Positions 52,955 through 61,660 of a DNA stretch of 64,000 nucleotides are shown piece after piece. The translations under genes and the position numbers were made by a program. Source of the stretch: an uncultured Algibacter sp. (GTDB lineage: Bacteria; Bacteroidota; Bacteroidia; Flavobacteriales; Flavobacteriaceae); NCBI GenBank assembly GCA_947499935.1, contig CANMQH010000016.1:31542-95541 (forward strand). Reading direction: 5' to 3'. Each line of letters begins with the position of its first letter. The first letter of the stretch is position 1. A model generated the notes under the pieces. It had not been told where the DNA came from and did not search any database. It saw nothing but the letters and a program-made list of their open reading frames with translations.

Positions 52955-53461
52955 ATGGAACAACCTCGCATTAAAATATTAAATCAACTTTTATCTCAAA
53001 TAGAGAAAAATATCCCTAACAAAACACTTAAAAACAATGCTGTTTCAAAATCGGATATTGGCTGGCAATTAGACCATAGTTTAAAAGTTATTAATGCTGT
53101 TTGCGCCAACATGATTAAGACTAACCCCGATAACTTTATCAAGGATTTTAATTTACTACGTAGTATTTTATTTTCCTTGGGATACCTTCCAAGAGGTAGA
53201 GCTAAAGCCCCTAAAGTTGTGCTTCCTCCAGATATTATTTTAAAAGATAATTTATATACTCAAATTAATACTGCTGTTGCTCACTTAAAACAAGCCAATG
53301 AGCTACCAGAAAAATCATATTTTAAACATCATGTATTTGGCATGTTATCTAAACAACAAACACTACGTTTTTTAGAAATACATACTAAACATCATTTAAA
53401 GATTATTGATGATATTTTGAAGAATCAAAAAACCCTCTCTGTTTCCAGAAAGGGTTCTTAA
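52955..53461 (+). CDS. DUF1569/DinB-like helical protein
   Basis: The 168 residues have 'IGWQLDHSLKVINAV', 'SYFKHHVFGMLSKQQTLRFLEIHTKHHLKIIDDIL'. The His residues at the N-terminal and C-terminal helices fit the DinB four-helix metal site. The last 30 bases of the gene are also one arm of the rpmA terminator. The function is unknown. Confidence 0.7.
   Translation: MEQPRIKILNQLLSQIEKNIPNKTLKNNAVSKSDIGWQLDHSLKVINAVCANMIKTNPDNFIKDFNLLRSILFSLGYLPRGRAKAPKVVLPPDIILKDNLYTQINTAVAHLKQANELPEKSYFKHHVFGMLSKQQTLRFLEIHTKHHLKIIDDILKNQKTLSVSRKGS
53426..53458 (-). terminator. rpmA terminator, located inside the end of the convergent gene
   Basis: AACCCTCTCTG / CAGAAAGGGTT with a T run on the minus strand. 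It lies within the final codons of the 52955-53461 gene. Confidence 0.8.
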
Positions 53462-53483
53462 ATATTTAAAAGAAATTTATGTA

Positions 53484-53744
53484 TTAAGCCTCAAAAGGCT
53501 CTATAGACACATAAGATTTATTGTTCTTTTTCTTTGTGAATTTCACAACACCATCAACATACGCATGCAGTGTATGGTCTTTTGAAGAATATACGTTTTC
53601 ACCTGGGTGATGCGTATTACCTCTTTGTCTTACGATAATATTACCAGCAATGGCAGCTTGTCCACCAAATATCTTAACACCTAAGCGTTTCGATTCTGAT
53701 TCTCTACCATTCTTAGAACTACCTACTCCTTTTTTGTGAGCCAT
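53484..53744 (-). CDS. rpmA: 50S ribosomal protein L27
   Basis: The 86 residues start [20 protein letters not shown], the L27 N-terminus that reaches the peptidyl-transferase centre, and contain '[19 protein letters not shown]'. No cleavable N-terminal extension is present. It follows rplU by 40 bp. Confidence 0.97.
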   Translation of the reverse strand: MAHKKGVGSSKNGRESESKRLGVKIFGGQAAIAGNIIVRQRGNTHHPGENVYSSKDHTLHAYVDGVVKFTKKKNNKSYVSIEPFEA

Positions 53745-53784
53745 TGTCTTAAGTTTTTATATTGTTTAACTTAACGGTTAGCAA

Positions 53785-54444
53785 TTATGCTTTACCGCCA
53801 TCTAATTCGTCTTGCCATTTTTTTAGCTCATCCCATTTACCATCTGCAGCTAATTTAGCTTGTGCTGGCCAAGTATCTGTTACGTGGTTTCCACGAACAT
53901 CTGCGATGATTTCAGAAATTTTAGCAGCATCTGTTTTTGCTAACTCAGCAAAAGTTGTAATGCCTGCATCTGCTAAAGTTGATGCTATTTTTGGACCTAT
54001 ACCTTCTACCTTCTTCAAATCGTCAGCTTTATCTGATGATTTTTTAGCAGTAGCTTTAGGTGCAGCAGCTTTTACTTCTACTTTAGGTTCAGCTTTTTTA
54101 GTTTCTTTTTTTGGAGCTGCTTTTTTAGCTCCAGAAGCTGCAATGCTCTCAATTACAATTTCTGTTAAAGATTGACGGTGACCATTTTTAACACGGTAAC
54201 CTTTACGTCTTTTCTTCTTAAAAACTATAACTTTATCACCTTTAAGGTGCTTTAAGACTTTTGCTCCTACTTGAGCTCCGTCTATAGCCGGGGCGCCTAC
54301 AGTTACATTGTCACCATCTCCAATTAAAAGAACATTATCGAAAGAAACTTTCTTACCTTCTTCTGTTTGTAAACGGTTAACAAAAACTCTTTGGTCTTTT
54401 TCAACTTTAAATTGATGCCCTGCTATCTCTACAATTGCGTACAT
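53785..54444 (-). CDS. rplU: 50S ribosomal protein L21 with C-terminal HhH extension
   Basis: Residues 1-103 are L21 (MYAIVEIAGHQFKVEKDQRV; 'KRRKGYRVKNGHRQSLTEIVI'). The protein is 219 residues, about twice the usual length. Residues about 105-140 are an Ala/Lys-rich linker. The last 75 are a helix-hairpin-helix-type domain ('LKKVEGIGPKIASTLADAGI', then 'VTDTWPAQAKLAADGKWDEL'). The extension is a fusion, possibly with a nucleic-acid binding role. A classic promoter (TTTG - 19 bp - TATATTTG) lies at 54539-54509. Confidence 0.95.
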   Translation of the reverse strand: MYAIVEIAGHQFKVEKDQRVFVNRLQTEEGKKVSFDNVLLIGDGDNVTVGAPAIDGAQVGAKVLKHLKGDKVIVFKKKRRKGYRVKNGHRQSLTEIVIESIAASGAKKAAPKKETKKAEPKVEVKAAAPKATAKKSSDKADDLKKVEGIGPKIASTLADAGITTFAELAKTDAAKISEIIADVRGNHVTDTWPAQAKLAADGKWDELKKWQDELDGGKA

Positions 54445-54508
54445 AGCGTAACGTTTTTATTTATTAATTTGTTTAAAACTAGCCTTCCAATTTTTGGTTA
54501 GGCGGGTG

Positions 54509-54539
54509 CAAATATACTGCTAATTAATTAATTTACAAA
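54509..54539 (-). promoter_or_regulatory. Consensus promoter of rplU-rpmA
   Basis: TTTG at 54539-54536 and TATATTTG at 54516-54509 are separated by 19 bp, a textbook flavobacterial -33/-7 pair. Confidence 0.75.
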
Positions 54540-54543
54540 CGTT

Positions 54544-54996
54544 TTATTGATTTTGAGCAAGATTATTACTCTTTTTAAATAGTTGCATAACCGTAAGCGA
54601 AGCAACTACTGTTGTTGCTAACCCCATAATAGCAACCACAAAGGTTACTGTACCAATACCTACATTAAAACTACCTTTCATTTTTTGGAGTAATTCTGAT
54701 AAAAAAGCATTATTAATCTCTGTGGCGTAAAACAAAAAGAAAACTGTAAATACTATTGTAGCAACAAACCCTGTGATAACACCAGTTTTAAACCCTTCTC
54801 CATAAGAGAAACTCTCTAGATTTTCTAGCTTACTAATGCGTATGGCTTCATAAATTCCAAAACCTGTGATGATAGCATTTACAAAACTAAATGCTGGATT
54901 TGTATGTTTATCTACCATAGCTAGCACCAAAAAATACGCAATGAGTACAGCACTAGTAACTAAACCGAAACGAATGGGAAGTGATAAATTTTTCAT
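54544..54996 (-). CDS. DUF4199 family membrane protein
   Basis: The 150 residues have four spans (about 8-28, 35-52, 65-85 and 115-140), with 'GFGIYEAIRISKLENLESFSYGEGFKTGVITG' between the second and third. This is the DUF4199 pattern. The function is unknown. It is a single gene upstream of the rplU promoter. Confidence 0.8.
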   Translation of the reverse strand: MKNLSLPIRFGLVTSAVLIAYFLVLAMVDKHTNPAFSFVNAIITGFGIYEAIRISKLENLESFSYGEGFKTGVITGFVATIVFTVFFLFYATEINNAFLSELLQKMKGSFNVGIGTVTFVVAIMGLATTVVASLTVMQLFKKSNNLAQNQ

Positions 54997-55083
54997 CTTT
55001 TATAAGAATTGGTTTTCTTAAATTTCGTGAAATTTTATGAATTAAAATAATTTTAACTTAACTATTTACCACATAATCAGCGT

Positions 55084-55134
55084 TTAAAACAAAATTGAGA
55101 AGGCATTTGTTGTTACAAACGTCTTCTCAATTTT
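55084..55134 (-). terminator. Terminator of the yceI-like gene
   Basis: A long stem (AAAATTGAGAAG / CTTCTCAATTTT, extended by TTTGT / ACAAA) around a TGTT loop. T-rich sequence follows on the minus strand. Confidence 0.8.
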
Positions 55135-55166
55135 AACAAAAATCTATATTCAATTATAGTATTTTA

Positions 55167-55766
55167 CTATACTTTATCCTTAGTTATAGAAAGTCTACAT
55201 GAAATATTTACATCATTTCCAAGCATTAAACCTCCAACTTCTAAATTTCCGTTATAGGCAACGCCATAATCTTGTCTATTAATCACTGTTGAAATTATTA
55301 ACCCTGCTCTTGTTAAGCCAAAAGCATCTTTAACAATTGTGCCTTTATATTCGCCTTTAAAAGTGACTTCTTTTGTTACGTTACGTATGGTTAAATTTCC
55401 TGTAATTAAAAGAATATTATTTTTATCTTTTTTTGTTGATGTCCCTTTAAACGTTATGCTTGGATACTTTTCTGCATCAAAGAAATCAAAATCTCTTAGG
55501 TGTTTATCTCTTTTTTCATTTCTGGTATTTATACTAGCCGATTCAATTATAAAATCTACTTTTAAATCTGAAAAATCCTCAGTATCTGAATATAATGTAG
55601 CATCATATTTATCAAAAGTTCCTTCTGTTTCAGACACCATCATATGTTCTACACTAAACCCAACTTTAGAATGTAAAAGATCGACATTCCATTTTGTAGT
55701 TTGAGCACTTACAAAGAAGGCATGAAGGCTAAATACTAGGATAAAAAAATTACTCATCTGTTTCAT
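55167..55766 (-). CDS. YceI family periplasmic lipid-binding protein
   Basis: The 199 residues include a signal peptide (MKQMSNFFILVFSLHAFFVSA) and a lipocalin-like barrel: 'WNVDLLHSKVGFSVEHMMVS', 'RDKHLRDFDFFDAEKYPSITFKG', 'NLTIRNVTKEVTF', 'NRQDYGVAYN'. YceI proteins bind isoprenoids or polyprenyls. The physiological role is unknown. Confidence 0.92.
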   Translation of the reverse strand: MKQMSNFFILVFSLHAFFVSAQTTKWNVDLLHSKVGFSVEHMMVSETEGTFDKYDATLYSDTEDFSDLKVDFIIESASINTRNEKRDKHLRDFDFFDAEKYPSITFKGTSTKKDKNNILLITGNLTIRNVTKEVTFKGEYKGTIVKDAFGLTRAGLIISTVINRQDYGVAYNGNLEVGGLMLGNDVNISCRLSITKDKV

Positions 55767-55919
55767 TTATTAAAAATTTTAAAATTAAAAAATAACAAAA
55801 ACATTATTGCGACTAAAGCAATAATGAATTTATTGCAATGATACAGTAAATTAAAAATCACTTCTTTTAAAAAAATGTTAAATAAAGATCAGAGCACTTT
55901 TTAAATAGTTAAAATATAT

Positions 55920-56804
55920 TTAACCTTTTGTTTTAGGCTTATGGGACAAGTAAACACCCAGTAAAATAATTAAGCTAGCCATAGCTTGCAACCAACTAAA
56001 AGTTTCTCCATCTAAAAACCCCCAAATTAAAGCAACTACAGGCATTAAATACGTTACAGATGATGCAAATACTGGCGTAGAAATTTGTATTAATTTATTA
56101 AATAATATTTTAGCCAAAGCCGTACCAAAAAAAGATAAGACAGTAATATAAAGCATAGCCATTTTAAAGTTAGGCTGACTGAACGTTTCTTTTGAAAAAA
56201 AATCTGTAAAAAGTAAAACAATAACGGCTGGTATAAAAATGCCCACAAAACTACCTGTAGCTATGGTTAATGGTTTTACATGTTGTAAATACTTTTTAAC
56301 AATATTTACATTAGTGGCATACATTAACGTTGATAAAATAACAAAAATAGCATACCAATAATCTTGATTTGGGTTTAAATTTGCGCCTTTTAAAATTAAT
56401 ATTGCTGTGCCAATAAACCCAATAATAACGCCTAAGATTTGCCTTTTTGTTGAAGCAATATTAAAAACAGCAAAACCTAATAAAATAGCATTTAGTGGCA
56501 CTAAAGAATTTAAAACCGAAACCACAGCACTGTCAATTTCAGTTTCTGCAATAGCAAAAAAGAAAGCAGGAATAAACGACCCTAAAATTCCAGATATAAT
56601 GAGCCATTTCCAATCGGCAGGTTTTATTGTTTTTATAGTTTTAAAACCCATAGCAAACAAAAAAAGCCCAGTAATAACAACTCTTAAAGCACCTAATTGA
56701 TAAGGCGTTAACCCCAAAAGAGCTTTTTTAATTAAGATAAAGGAACTGCCCCAAATTAACGATAGAATAAAAAGATATAACCATTTAGAACTTATCCCGC
56801 TCAT
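55920..56804 (-). CDS. EamA/DMT superfamily transporter
   Basis: The 294 residues have ten predicted spans in two EamA repeats: 'LFILSLIWGSSFILIKKALLG' (first) and 'YWYAIFVILSTLMYATNVNIVKKYL' (second), with 'YLMPVVALIWGFLDGETF' near the end. It probably exports amino acids or metabolites. No substrate is indicated. Confidence 0.9.
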   Translation of the reverse strand: MSGISSKWLYLFILSLIWGSSFILIKKALLGLTPYQLGALRVVITGLFLFAMGFKTIKTIKPADWKWLIISGILGSFIPAFFFAIAETEIDSAVVSVLNSLVPLNAILLGFAVFNIASTKRQILGVIIGFIGTAILILKGANLNPNQDYWYAIFVILSTLMYATNVNIVKKYLQHVKPLTIATGSFVGIFIPAVIVLLFTDFFSKETFSQPNFKMAMLYITVLSFFGTALAKILFNKLIQISTPVFASSVTYLMPVVALIWGFLDGETFSWLQAMASLIILLGVYLSHKPKTKG

Positions 56805-56897
56805 TAATTTTATTTTGAAAACACAAAATTCAGCTTTTTAAAACAATAAACCGCATTATTTAGTAAATTTGTGATATAACTTTTAAAACTATCTTTA

Positions 56898-57275
56898 ATG
56901 AAAACTATAACATATATTTTAACATTTATATTAATTGCAACTTTTACTTTTAGTTGTAAAAACGAAGTAAAACCTGAGATTAAAACAGTTGAAGTTACAT
57001 CCAAAACAAAAAAGGAATTAGACCCGAATGCCACATATGCTAAAGCTAAATTTACTATTGATGGTATGACTTGTGCTGTTGGCTGCGCAGCAAGTATACA
57101 AAAGAAAATTGCTAAGATGGAAGGTGTTAAATCTGCTGTTGTAGATTTTGATAAAAAATTAGCTATGGTAGAATACAACGAAGCTAAGGTAACACATACT
57201 ACACTTGAAGAAACGGTAACTAAAGTTTCGGACACTTATAAAGTGAGTAATATACAAACTGTAGAAGATTTCTAA
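56898..57275 (+). CDS. Lipoprotein with heavy-metal-associated domain, CxxxC variant
   Basis: The 125 residues have a lipobox (TFTFSC, Cys20). The HMA domain from about residue 48 has 'FTIDGMTCAVGCAASIQKKIAKMEGV'. The metal loop is Cys-Ala-Val-Gly-Cys, one residue longer than the common CxxC. It is presumed to bind copper or another soft metal in the envelope. No P-type ATPase gene is near. Confidence 0.85.
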   Translation: MKTITYILTFILIATFTFSCKNEVKPEIKTVEVTSKTKKELDPNATYAKAKFTIDGMTCAVGCAASIQKKIAKMEGVKSAVVDFDKKLAMVEYNEAKVTHTTLEETVTKVSDTYKVSNIQTVEDF

Positions 57276-57332
57276 AAATACTTTTTAAAAAAAACAAGTT
57301 AATTCATATATCTATTGAAGCTTCCTTAATTT

Positions 57333-57544
57333 AATTAACGTGAGTTCGTTATAAAACTTAATAAAAGCATTTATATTTCTGAAAAACAGTGATTTGTCAT
57401 GTCGACAGAGCGAAGACATGAGCGACGAGACATCTCAGAAAGATGAGATTCCTCCTCGTTCCTCGTTCGGAATGACACATTTCTCCTATTTTTATTTTTA
57501 AATAACGGATTGTTACATAACAATATATCGAACTCACGTTAATT
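57333..57544. mobile_element. 212-bp element with 20-bp terminal inverted repeats (MITE-like)
   Basis: AATTAACGTGAGTTCG at 57333-57348 is repeated in reverse complement at 57529-57544. The repeat continues to 57352 and from 57525 with one mismatch. The middle has a repeat-family B unit. There is no open frame of transposase size and no clear target duplication. It lies 10 bp from the gldD stop codon. Confidence 0.7.
57393..57478. repeat. Dispersed repeat family B inside the inverted-repeat element
   Basis: Inverted ends TGTCATGTCGA / CGGAATGACA surround an inner hairpin ATCTCA-GAAAGA-TGAGAT. Short matches occur at 26571-26610. Confidence 0.6.
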
Positions 57545-57554
57545 AGTAAGCTTT

Positions 57555-58166
57555 TTATTTCCATTTAATAGTTTCCATAATGTGCTTAATGTCTTTTTGC
57601 AAATAATTTGCGGCAGGTAAAATAGAATCATAATTAGGCTTGGTGTAGAAATACAACGATCCTGTTAAAAAATGATTAATACTATCTGTTACATAAAATT
57701 GTGCTGGAGATGCTACATCACCTACAACTTCTGCAAGCGAACCATAAACTTTACGTTCGTAATTTTGATATGGAGTTACAGGAATTTCATCGGCCTTTAT
57801 GGTATGCTTTTGTGTAAAATTTTGTGCATCTCGCAGATAATCAATGAGGTTTTTTTTATCTTTATCGATAAGCTTGTATGTTAAAAATATGGTTCCTTTT
57901 AATGTTGGGTATTCCAAATTAACACCATAACTTTCAGAAGAAGATTTAACCTTCTTAAATTTTATGTTAGCCAATGTATTGGTTTCAAAATAAAAAGGCA
58001 ATTGTAAGTTTTGCGAAACATACTTAGCATCAGGATATTGCAATCTTAAATATGCTTTGGGTTTTGGTACATAATCACTACTCTCACATGATATTATGGA
58101 AACAAGACTTACTACTATAAAACTTTTTAATAAAAATTTGAGATTAGTTTTTAACGTCATAAACAT
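57555..58166 (-). CDS. gldD: Gliding motility lipoprotein GldD
   Basis: The 203-residue product has a basic N-terminus, a hydrophobic segment and a lipobox (LVSIISC). 'YVPKPKAYLRLQYPDAKY', 'LPFYFETNT', 'YGSLAEVVGDVASPAQFYVTDS' and 'HFLTGSLYFYTKPNYDSI' are GldD features. GldD is required for gliding in Flavobacterium johnsoniae. An ATG at 58160 is an alternative start. gldE lies 36 bp upstream, as in other gliding Flavobacteriaceae. Confidence 0.92.
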   Translation of the reverse strand: MFMTLKTNLKFLLKSFIVVSLVSIISCESSDYVPKPKAYLRLQYPDAKYVSQNLQLPFYFETNTLANIKFKKVKSSSESYGVNLEYPTLKGTIFLTYKLIDKDKKNLIDYLRDAQNFTQKHTIKADEIPVTPYQNYERKVYGSLAEVVGDVASPAQFYVTDSINHFLTGSLYFYTKPNYDSILPAANYLQKDIKHIMETIKWK

Positions 58167-58202
58167 AATTCGTTTTTAAAATCTAGTAGCTTTTAAAGCC
58201 AT

Positions 58203-59510
58203 TTATATCATTGTAAATTTAACGAGTTTAATTCGTTTTTTATCTAAAGCTTCTATGGTAAAAACGTAATTTTCAAAATTTATTTTACTATTTAATTTTG
58301 GGAAACTTCCTGATATCTCTAATACAAAACCTGCTATAGTTTCTGCTTCGCCTTTATTGGCTTCAAAAATAGCATCGTCTTCAATCTTAATTATTTTATA
58401 AAAATCTTTAAGCGCCGTTTTACCTTCAAAAACATAGTTATTATCATCTAATTTAGAATACATTAAGTCTTCATCATCAAATTCATCACTTATATCGCCT
58501 ACAATTTCTTCAATAATATCTTCCAAAGAAATTAATCCCGATGTTCCTCCATATTCATCTACCACTACCGCTAAATGAACTTTCTTTTCTTGAAACTCCG
58601 CCATTAAATCATCTAATTTTTTATTCTCTGGCACAAAAAATGGCTCACGAAGTAAGCTAGTCCAATCAAATTGTTTTCTATCTATATAAGGTAATAAGTC
58701 TTTTACATAAAGAATACCCTCTATAGTATCTATATTATCTTTATATACTGGTATTCTAGAGTAACCATTAGAAATTAATTCTGGTAAAATATCGGTGTAT
58801 TTTTGATCTATATTTAATGCAAATATATCTATTCTGGGGCGCATAACCTGTTTGGTATCGGTGTTACCAAAGGATACTATACCTTGTAAAATTTTATGCT
58901 CCTCTTTAGTCGTATCTGCTTCACTAGTAAGCTCTAATGCTTGAGATAATTGATCAACACTTAAGTTAGATTTTTGTTTCCCTAACCTATCATGAATCCC
59001 TAAAGTTACACTTCGCATAGGCATACTAATTGGAGATAACAGCACATCTAAAACCCGTAAAGGGTATGCCATAAATACTGAAAACTTTAGGTTATTTCTA
59101 CTTGCATATATTTTTGGTAATATTTCGCCAAATAAAAGAATTAAAAAGGTGACTACTACAACTTCTAAAATAAACTTTAGCTTTGGGTTTGCTAAGTTGC
59201 CAAACATAAAGTCGCCCAAATAAGCAAAAAGAATAACAATGGCTATATTTATAAAGTTATTAGCAACAAGTATGGTTGCTAGCAACTTTTTTGGACGCTC
59301 TAAAAGCTTAGATATAATTTGAATGCGTTTAGATTTTTGTTCAGTATTACCACCTTCTATATCGGTTCTATTAAGAGAAAAAAGAGCTACTTCTGCACCA
59401 GAAATTAAGGCAGAACAAACTAGAAGTAAAAACAATAATGCAAAACTAAGCACAACCGAAACATCGCTTGCCATAGTTAAAAAGATATAACTCGCGGGGT
59501 CAGGATCCAA
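58203..59510 (-). CDS. gldE: Gliding motility-associated protein GldE (CNNM/CBS)
   Basis: The 435 residues have a CNNM membrane domain with four spans ('LFLLLVCSALISGAEVALFSL', then 'LLERPKKLLATILVANNFINI'). A CBS pair follows ('MRPRIDIFALNIDQKY', 'VDEYGGTSGLISLEDIIEEIVGDISDEFD') and a CorC/HlyC-type C-terminal domain. GldE can partly replace GldD function in F. johnsoniae. It is related to CorC/magnesium-efflux proteins. Confidence 0.93.
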   Translation of the reverse strand: MDPDPASYIFLTMASDVSVVLSFALLFLLLVCSALISGAEVALFSLNRTDIEGGNTEQKSKRIQIISKLLERPKKLLATILVANNFINIAIVILFAYLGDFMFGNLANPKLKFILEVVVVTFLILLFGEILPKIYASRNNLKFSVFMAYPLRVLDVLLSPISMPMRSVTLGIHDRLGKQKSNLSVDQLSQALELTSEADTTKEEHKILQGIVSFGNTDTKQVMRPRIDIFALNIDQKYTDILPELISNGYSRIPVYKDNIDTIEGILYVKDLLPYIDRKQFDWTSLLREPFFVPENKKLDDLMAEFQEKKVHLAVVVDEYGGTSGLISLEDIIEEIVGDISDEFDDEDLMYSKLDDNNYVFEGKTALKDFYKIIKIEDDAIFEANKGEAETIAGFVLEISGSFPKLNSKINFENYVFTIEALDKKRIKLVKFTMI

Positions 59511-59563
59511 TTCCTATCGGTTTGGTTATACATAAAGTTCTAGATACTAAAACAGCTTTAATG

Positions 59564-60013
59564 TTAGAATGGAAGGTCATCTTTAGCATCTTCAATAGGT
59601 TTATTTGTTTCTTGGGCCGCTTTTGGTTTTTGCTCTACAGACTCGTTTACTGTATTAGCATTATTACCACTTTCTTTTTTGGTAGACAAAAATGTAAACT
59701 CGTTACATTGAATTTCGGTAGAATACCTATCGTTTCCACTATCATCTTGCCATTTTCTGGTTTTTAATCGGCCTTCTATATATACTTTATCGCCTTTACT
59801 TAAATATTTTTCGCAAATTTCGGCGCCTTTGTTTCTAACCACAATATTATGCCATTCGGTATTAGTAACACGGTCATTTGTTTGCTTACTAACATAGGTC
59901 TCATTAGTTGCTAAGGGAAAACGCCCAACGCATCCTCCACCTTCAAAATAATGCATTTTAACCTCATCTCCCAAGTGCCCAATAAGCATCACTTTATTTA
60001 AAGTTCCAGACAT
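59564..60013 (-). CDS. ssb: Single-stranded DNA-binding protein
   Basis: The 149 residues form the OB fold ('MSGTLNKVMLIGHLGDEVKM', 'EWHNIVVRNKGAEICEKYLSKGDKVYIEGRLKTRKW'), then a low-complexity linker and the acidic tip DAKDDLPF that recruits partner proteins. It is between gldE and mutY. Confidence 0.94.
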   Translation of the reverse strand: MSGTLNKVMLIGHLGDEVKMHYFEGGGCVGRFPLATNETYVSKQTNDRVTNTEWHNIVVRNKGAEICEKYLSKGDKVYIEGRLKTRKWQDDSGNDRYSTEIQCNEFTFLSTKKESGNNANTVNESVEQKPKAAQETNKPIEDAKDDLPF

Positions 60014-60129
60014 AACTGTTATTTATTTAAGAAAACAAAAGTAAAGAAATATTCGCTATGTATTGTCTGACTATATGCTTTCTGTTTTTTAAAATTAGTA
60101 AAAAAAAGCGAGTACTCTTAATAAAGAAA

Positions 60130-61170
60130 TTAAAAATTAAAGGATTCTATAAAATTTCCTATTAAAATGGGCACGGCATAATCTCTAATTTCTTTTATAG
60201 GAATACCTTTTTCAGGAAGTTTATCAATGTTAACAATCCAAAATTTGGTGTATAAATGTTGATGTGATAATTTATGAACAATCAATGTTTCATTATATAA
60301 AGTCAACTCAACAGGTTTATTAATTAATAGCTCATGATCTTCAGCAAGCTTTCTAAAACTTTTTAAATCGGTATTTTTTTCTGTTTCAATCAAAGGGAAT
60401 TGATACAAGTTTTGCCAAATACCTTTAGATTCTCTTTTTTGTAATATTGTTTTTTTATCGTCTGAAATAAACACCAAAAAATTAAAATACTTTTTTTTCG
60501 CTTTAGCTGATTTAATTTTAACAGGCAATTCAAACACCCTATTACTATTGAATGCTATACAACTGTCTTTAAAAGGACAAATGGGACAATATGGTTTTTT
60601 TGGTTTACAATGCGTGGCACCAAATTCCATAATAGCTTGATTAAACGTTGCAGGACGCTTTTTATCAATTAACTTTTGTGCAAGTAGCTTAAAATCTTTT
60701 ATACCTTTTGATGAATTTATGGCTGTATCGATACCAAAATAACGAGATAGCACCCTATATACATTACCATCAACCACTGCTGTTGCTTCTCCAAAAGATA
60801 TAGAGGCTATGGCACTTGCCGTATAATCACCTACACCTTTTAACTTTAATAAATCTTTGTAATTATCTGGAAACTTACCATTGAGATTGTTAGCAATGTG
60901 CTTAGCCGTTGTATGCAAATTTCTGGCTCTAGAATAATAACCTAAGCCTTGCCATAATTTTAGCACCTCGCTTTCTTGGCTATTGGCCAAATCAAAAACA
61001 GTAGGATAATTTGCAATAAATACCTCGTAATATGGTAGACCTTGTTTTACTTGAGTTTGCTGCAAAATAATTTCTGACAACCAAATGTAATATGCGTCTT
61101 TGGTATTTCGCCAAGGCAGGCTCCTCTTATTATTTGAATACCAGTGTATTAAAGTTTCTGAAAATATCAT
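60130..61170 (-). CDS. mutY: A/G-specific adenine glycosylase MutY
   Basis: The 346 residues include 'WYSNNKRSLPWRNTKDAYYIWLSEIILQQTQV' (catalytic Glu), a helix-hairpin-helix 'LKGVGDYTASAIASISFGEATAVVDGNVYRV' with the catalytic Asp, and the 4Fe-4S ligands CKPKKPYCPICPFKDSC (C-x6-C-x2-C-x5-C). The C-terminal NUDT-like domain recognises 8-oxoG. It removes A opposite 8-oxoG. Confidence 0.94.
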   Translation of the reverse strand: MIFSETLIHWYSNNKRSLPWRNTKDAYYIWLSEIILQQTQVKQGLPYYEVFIANYPTVFDLANSQESEVLKLWQGLGYYSRARNLHTTAKHIANNLNGKFPDNYKDLLKLKGVGDYTASAIASISFGEATAVVDGNVYRVLSRYFGIDTAINSSKGIKDFKLLAQKLIDKKRPATFNQAIMEFGATHCKPKKPYCPICPFKDSCIAFNSNRVFELPVKIKSAKAKKKYFNFLVFISDDKKTILQKRESKGIWQNLYQFPLIETEKNTDLKSFRKLAEDHELLINKPVELTLYNETLIVHKLSHQHLYTKFWIVNIDKLPEKGIPIKEIRDYAVPILIGNFIESFNF

Positions 61171-61232
61171 TAATTCATTTCATAGGGCTAACAAAAATAA
61201 ACGTTTATATTCTTAAATTTTAATGAATTAGG

Positions 61233-61265
61233 TTTGAAATATTGAATATTAAATTCCTATATTTG
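61233..61265 (+). promoter_or_regulatory. Promoter of the HU-family gene
   Basis: TTTG at 61233-61236 and TATATTTG at 61258-61265 (21-bp spacer) lie 43 bp ahead of the start codon. Confidence 0.6.
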
Positions 61266-61307
61266 CAACCCTTTTAAAATTTTAGTAATCAAAAAAAAAA
61301 ATTCAAA

Positions 61308-61598
61308 ATGACGAAGGCTGATTTAGTAGCAAAAATTTCTGAGAAGTTGGGAATTGAAAAAGGCGATGTTCAAGCAACTGTTGAAACATTTATGGAAGAG
61401 GTAAAGACTTCTTTAGAAAGTGGTGACAATGTATATTTAAGAGGTTTTGGAAGCTTTATTATAAAAACAAGAGCTGAAAAAACTGGTAGAAATATTTCTA
61501 AGAATACGACTATAAAAATACCGGCACATAACATACCGGCGTTTAAGCCTGCAAAAGTTTTTGTAGAAGGCGTAAAAACTAATGTAGACGTTAAGTAA
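61308..61598 (+). CDS. HU/IHF-family DNA-bending protein
   Basis: The 96 residues match HU/IHF: 'MTKADLVAKISEKLGIEKGDVQATVETFMEEVKTSLESGD', 'YLRGFGSFIIKTRAEKTGRNISKNTTIKIPAHNIPAFKPAK'. The beta-arm with the conserved Pro (KIPAHN) is present. It bends and compacts DNA. The next gene, 62 bp on, encodes a tiny basic ribosomal-type protein. Confidence 0.93.
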   Translation: MTKADLVAKISEKLGIEKGDVQATVETFMEEVKTSLESGDNVYLRGFGSFIIKTRAEKTGRNISKNTTIKIPAHNIPAFKPAKVFVEGVKTNVDVK

Positions 61599-61660
61599 AA
61601 CAGATTAGCTGATTTTATCTCAGCAATAAAACGAATTATTAATTTAAAAATACACTATTT

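Noticed and set aside
53762..54175. 137-aa plus-strand Ala/Ser-rich frame opposite rplU
   Set aside because: It is the antisense shadow of the Ala/Lys linker and HhH tail of L21.
57333..57544. Full insertion sequence
   Set aside because: No transposase frame fits in 212 bp and no target duplication is clear, so only a non-autonomous element is called.
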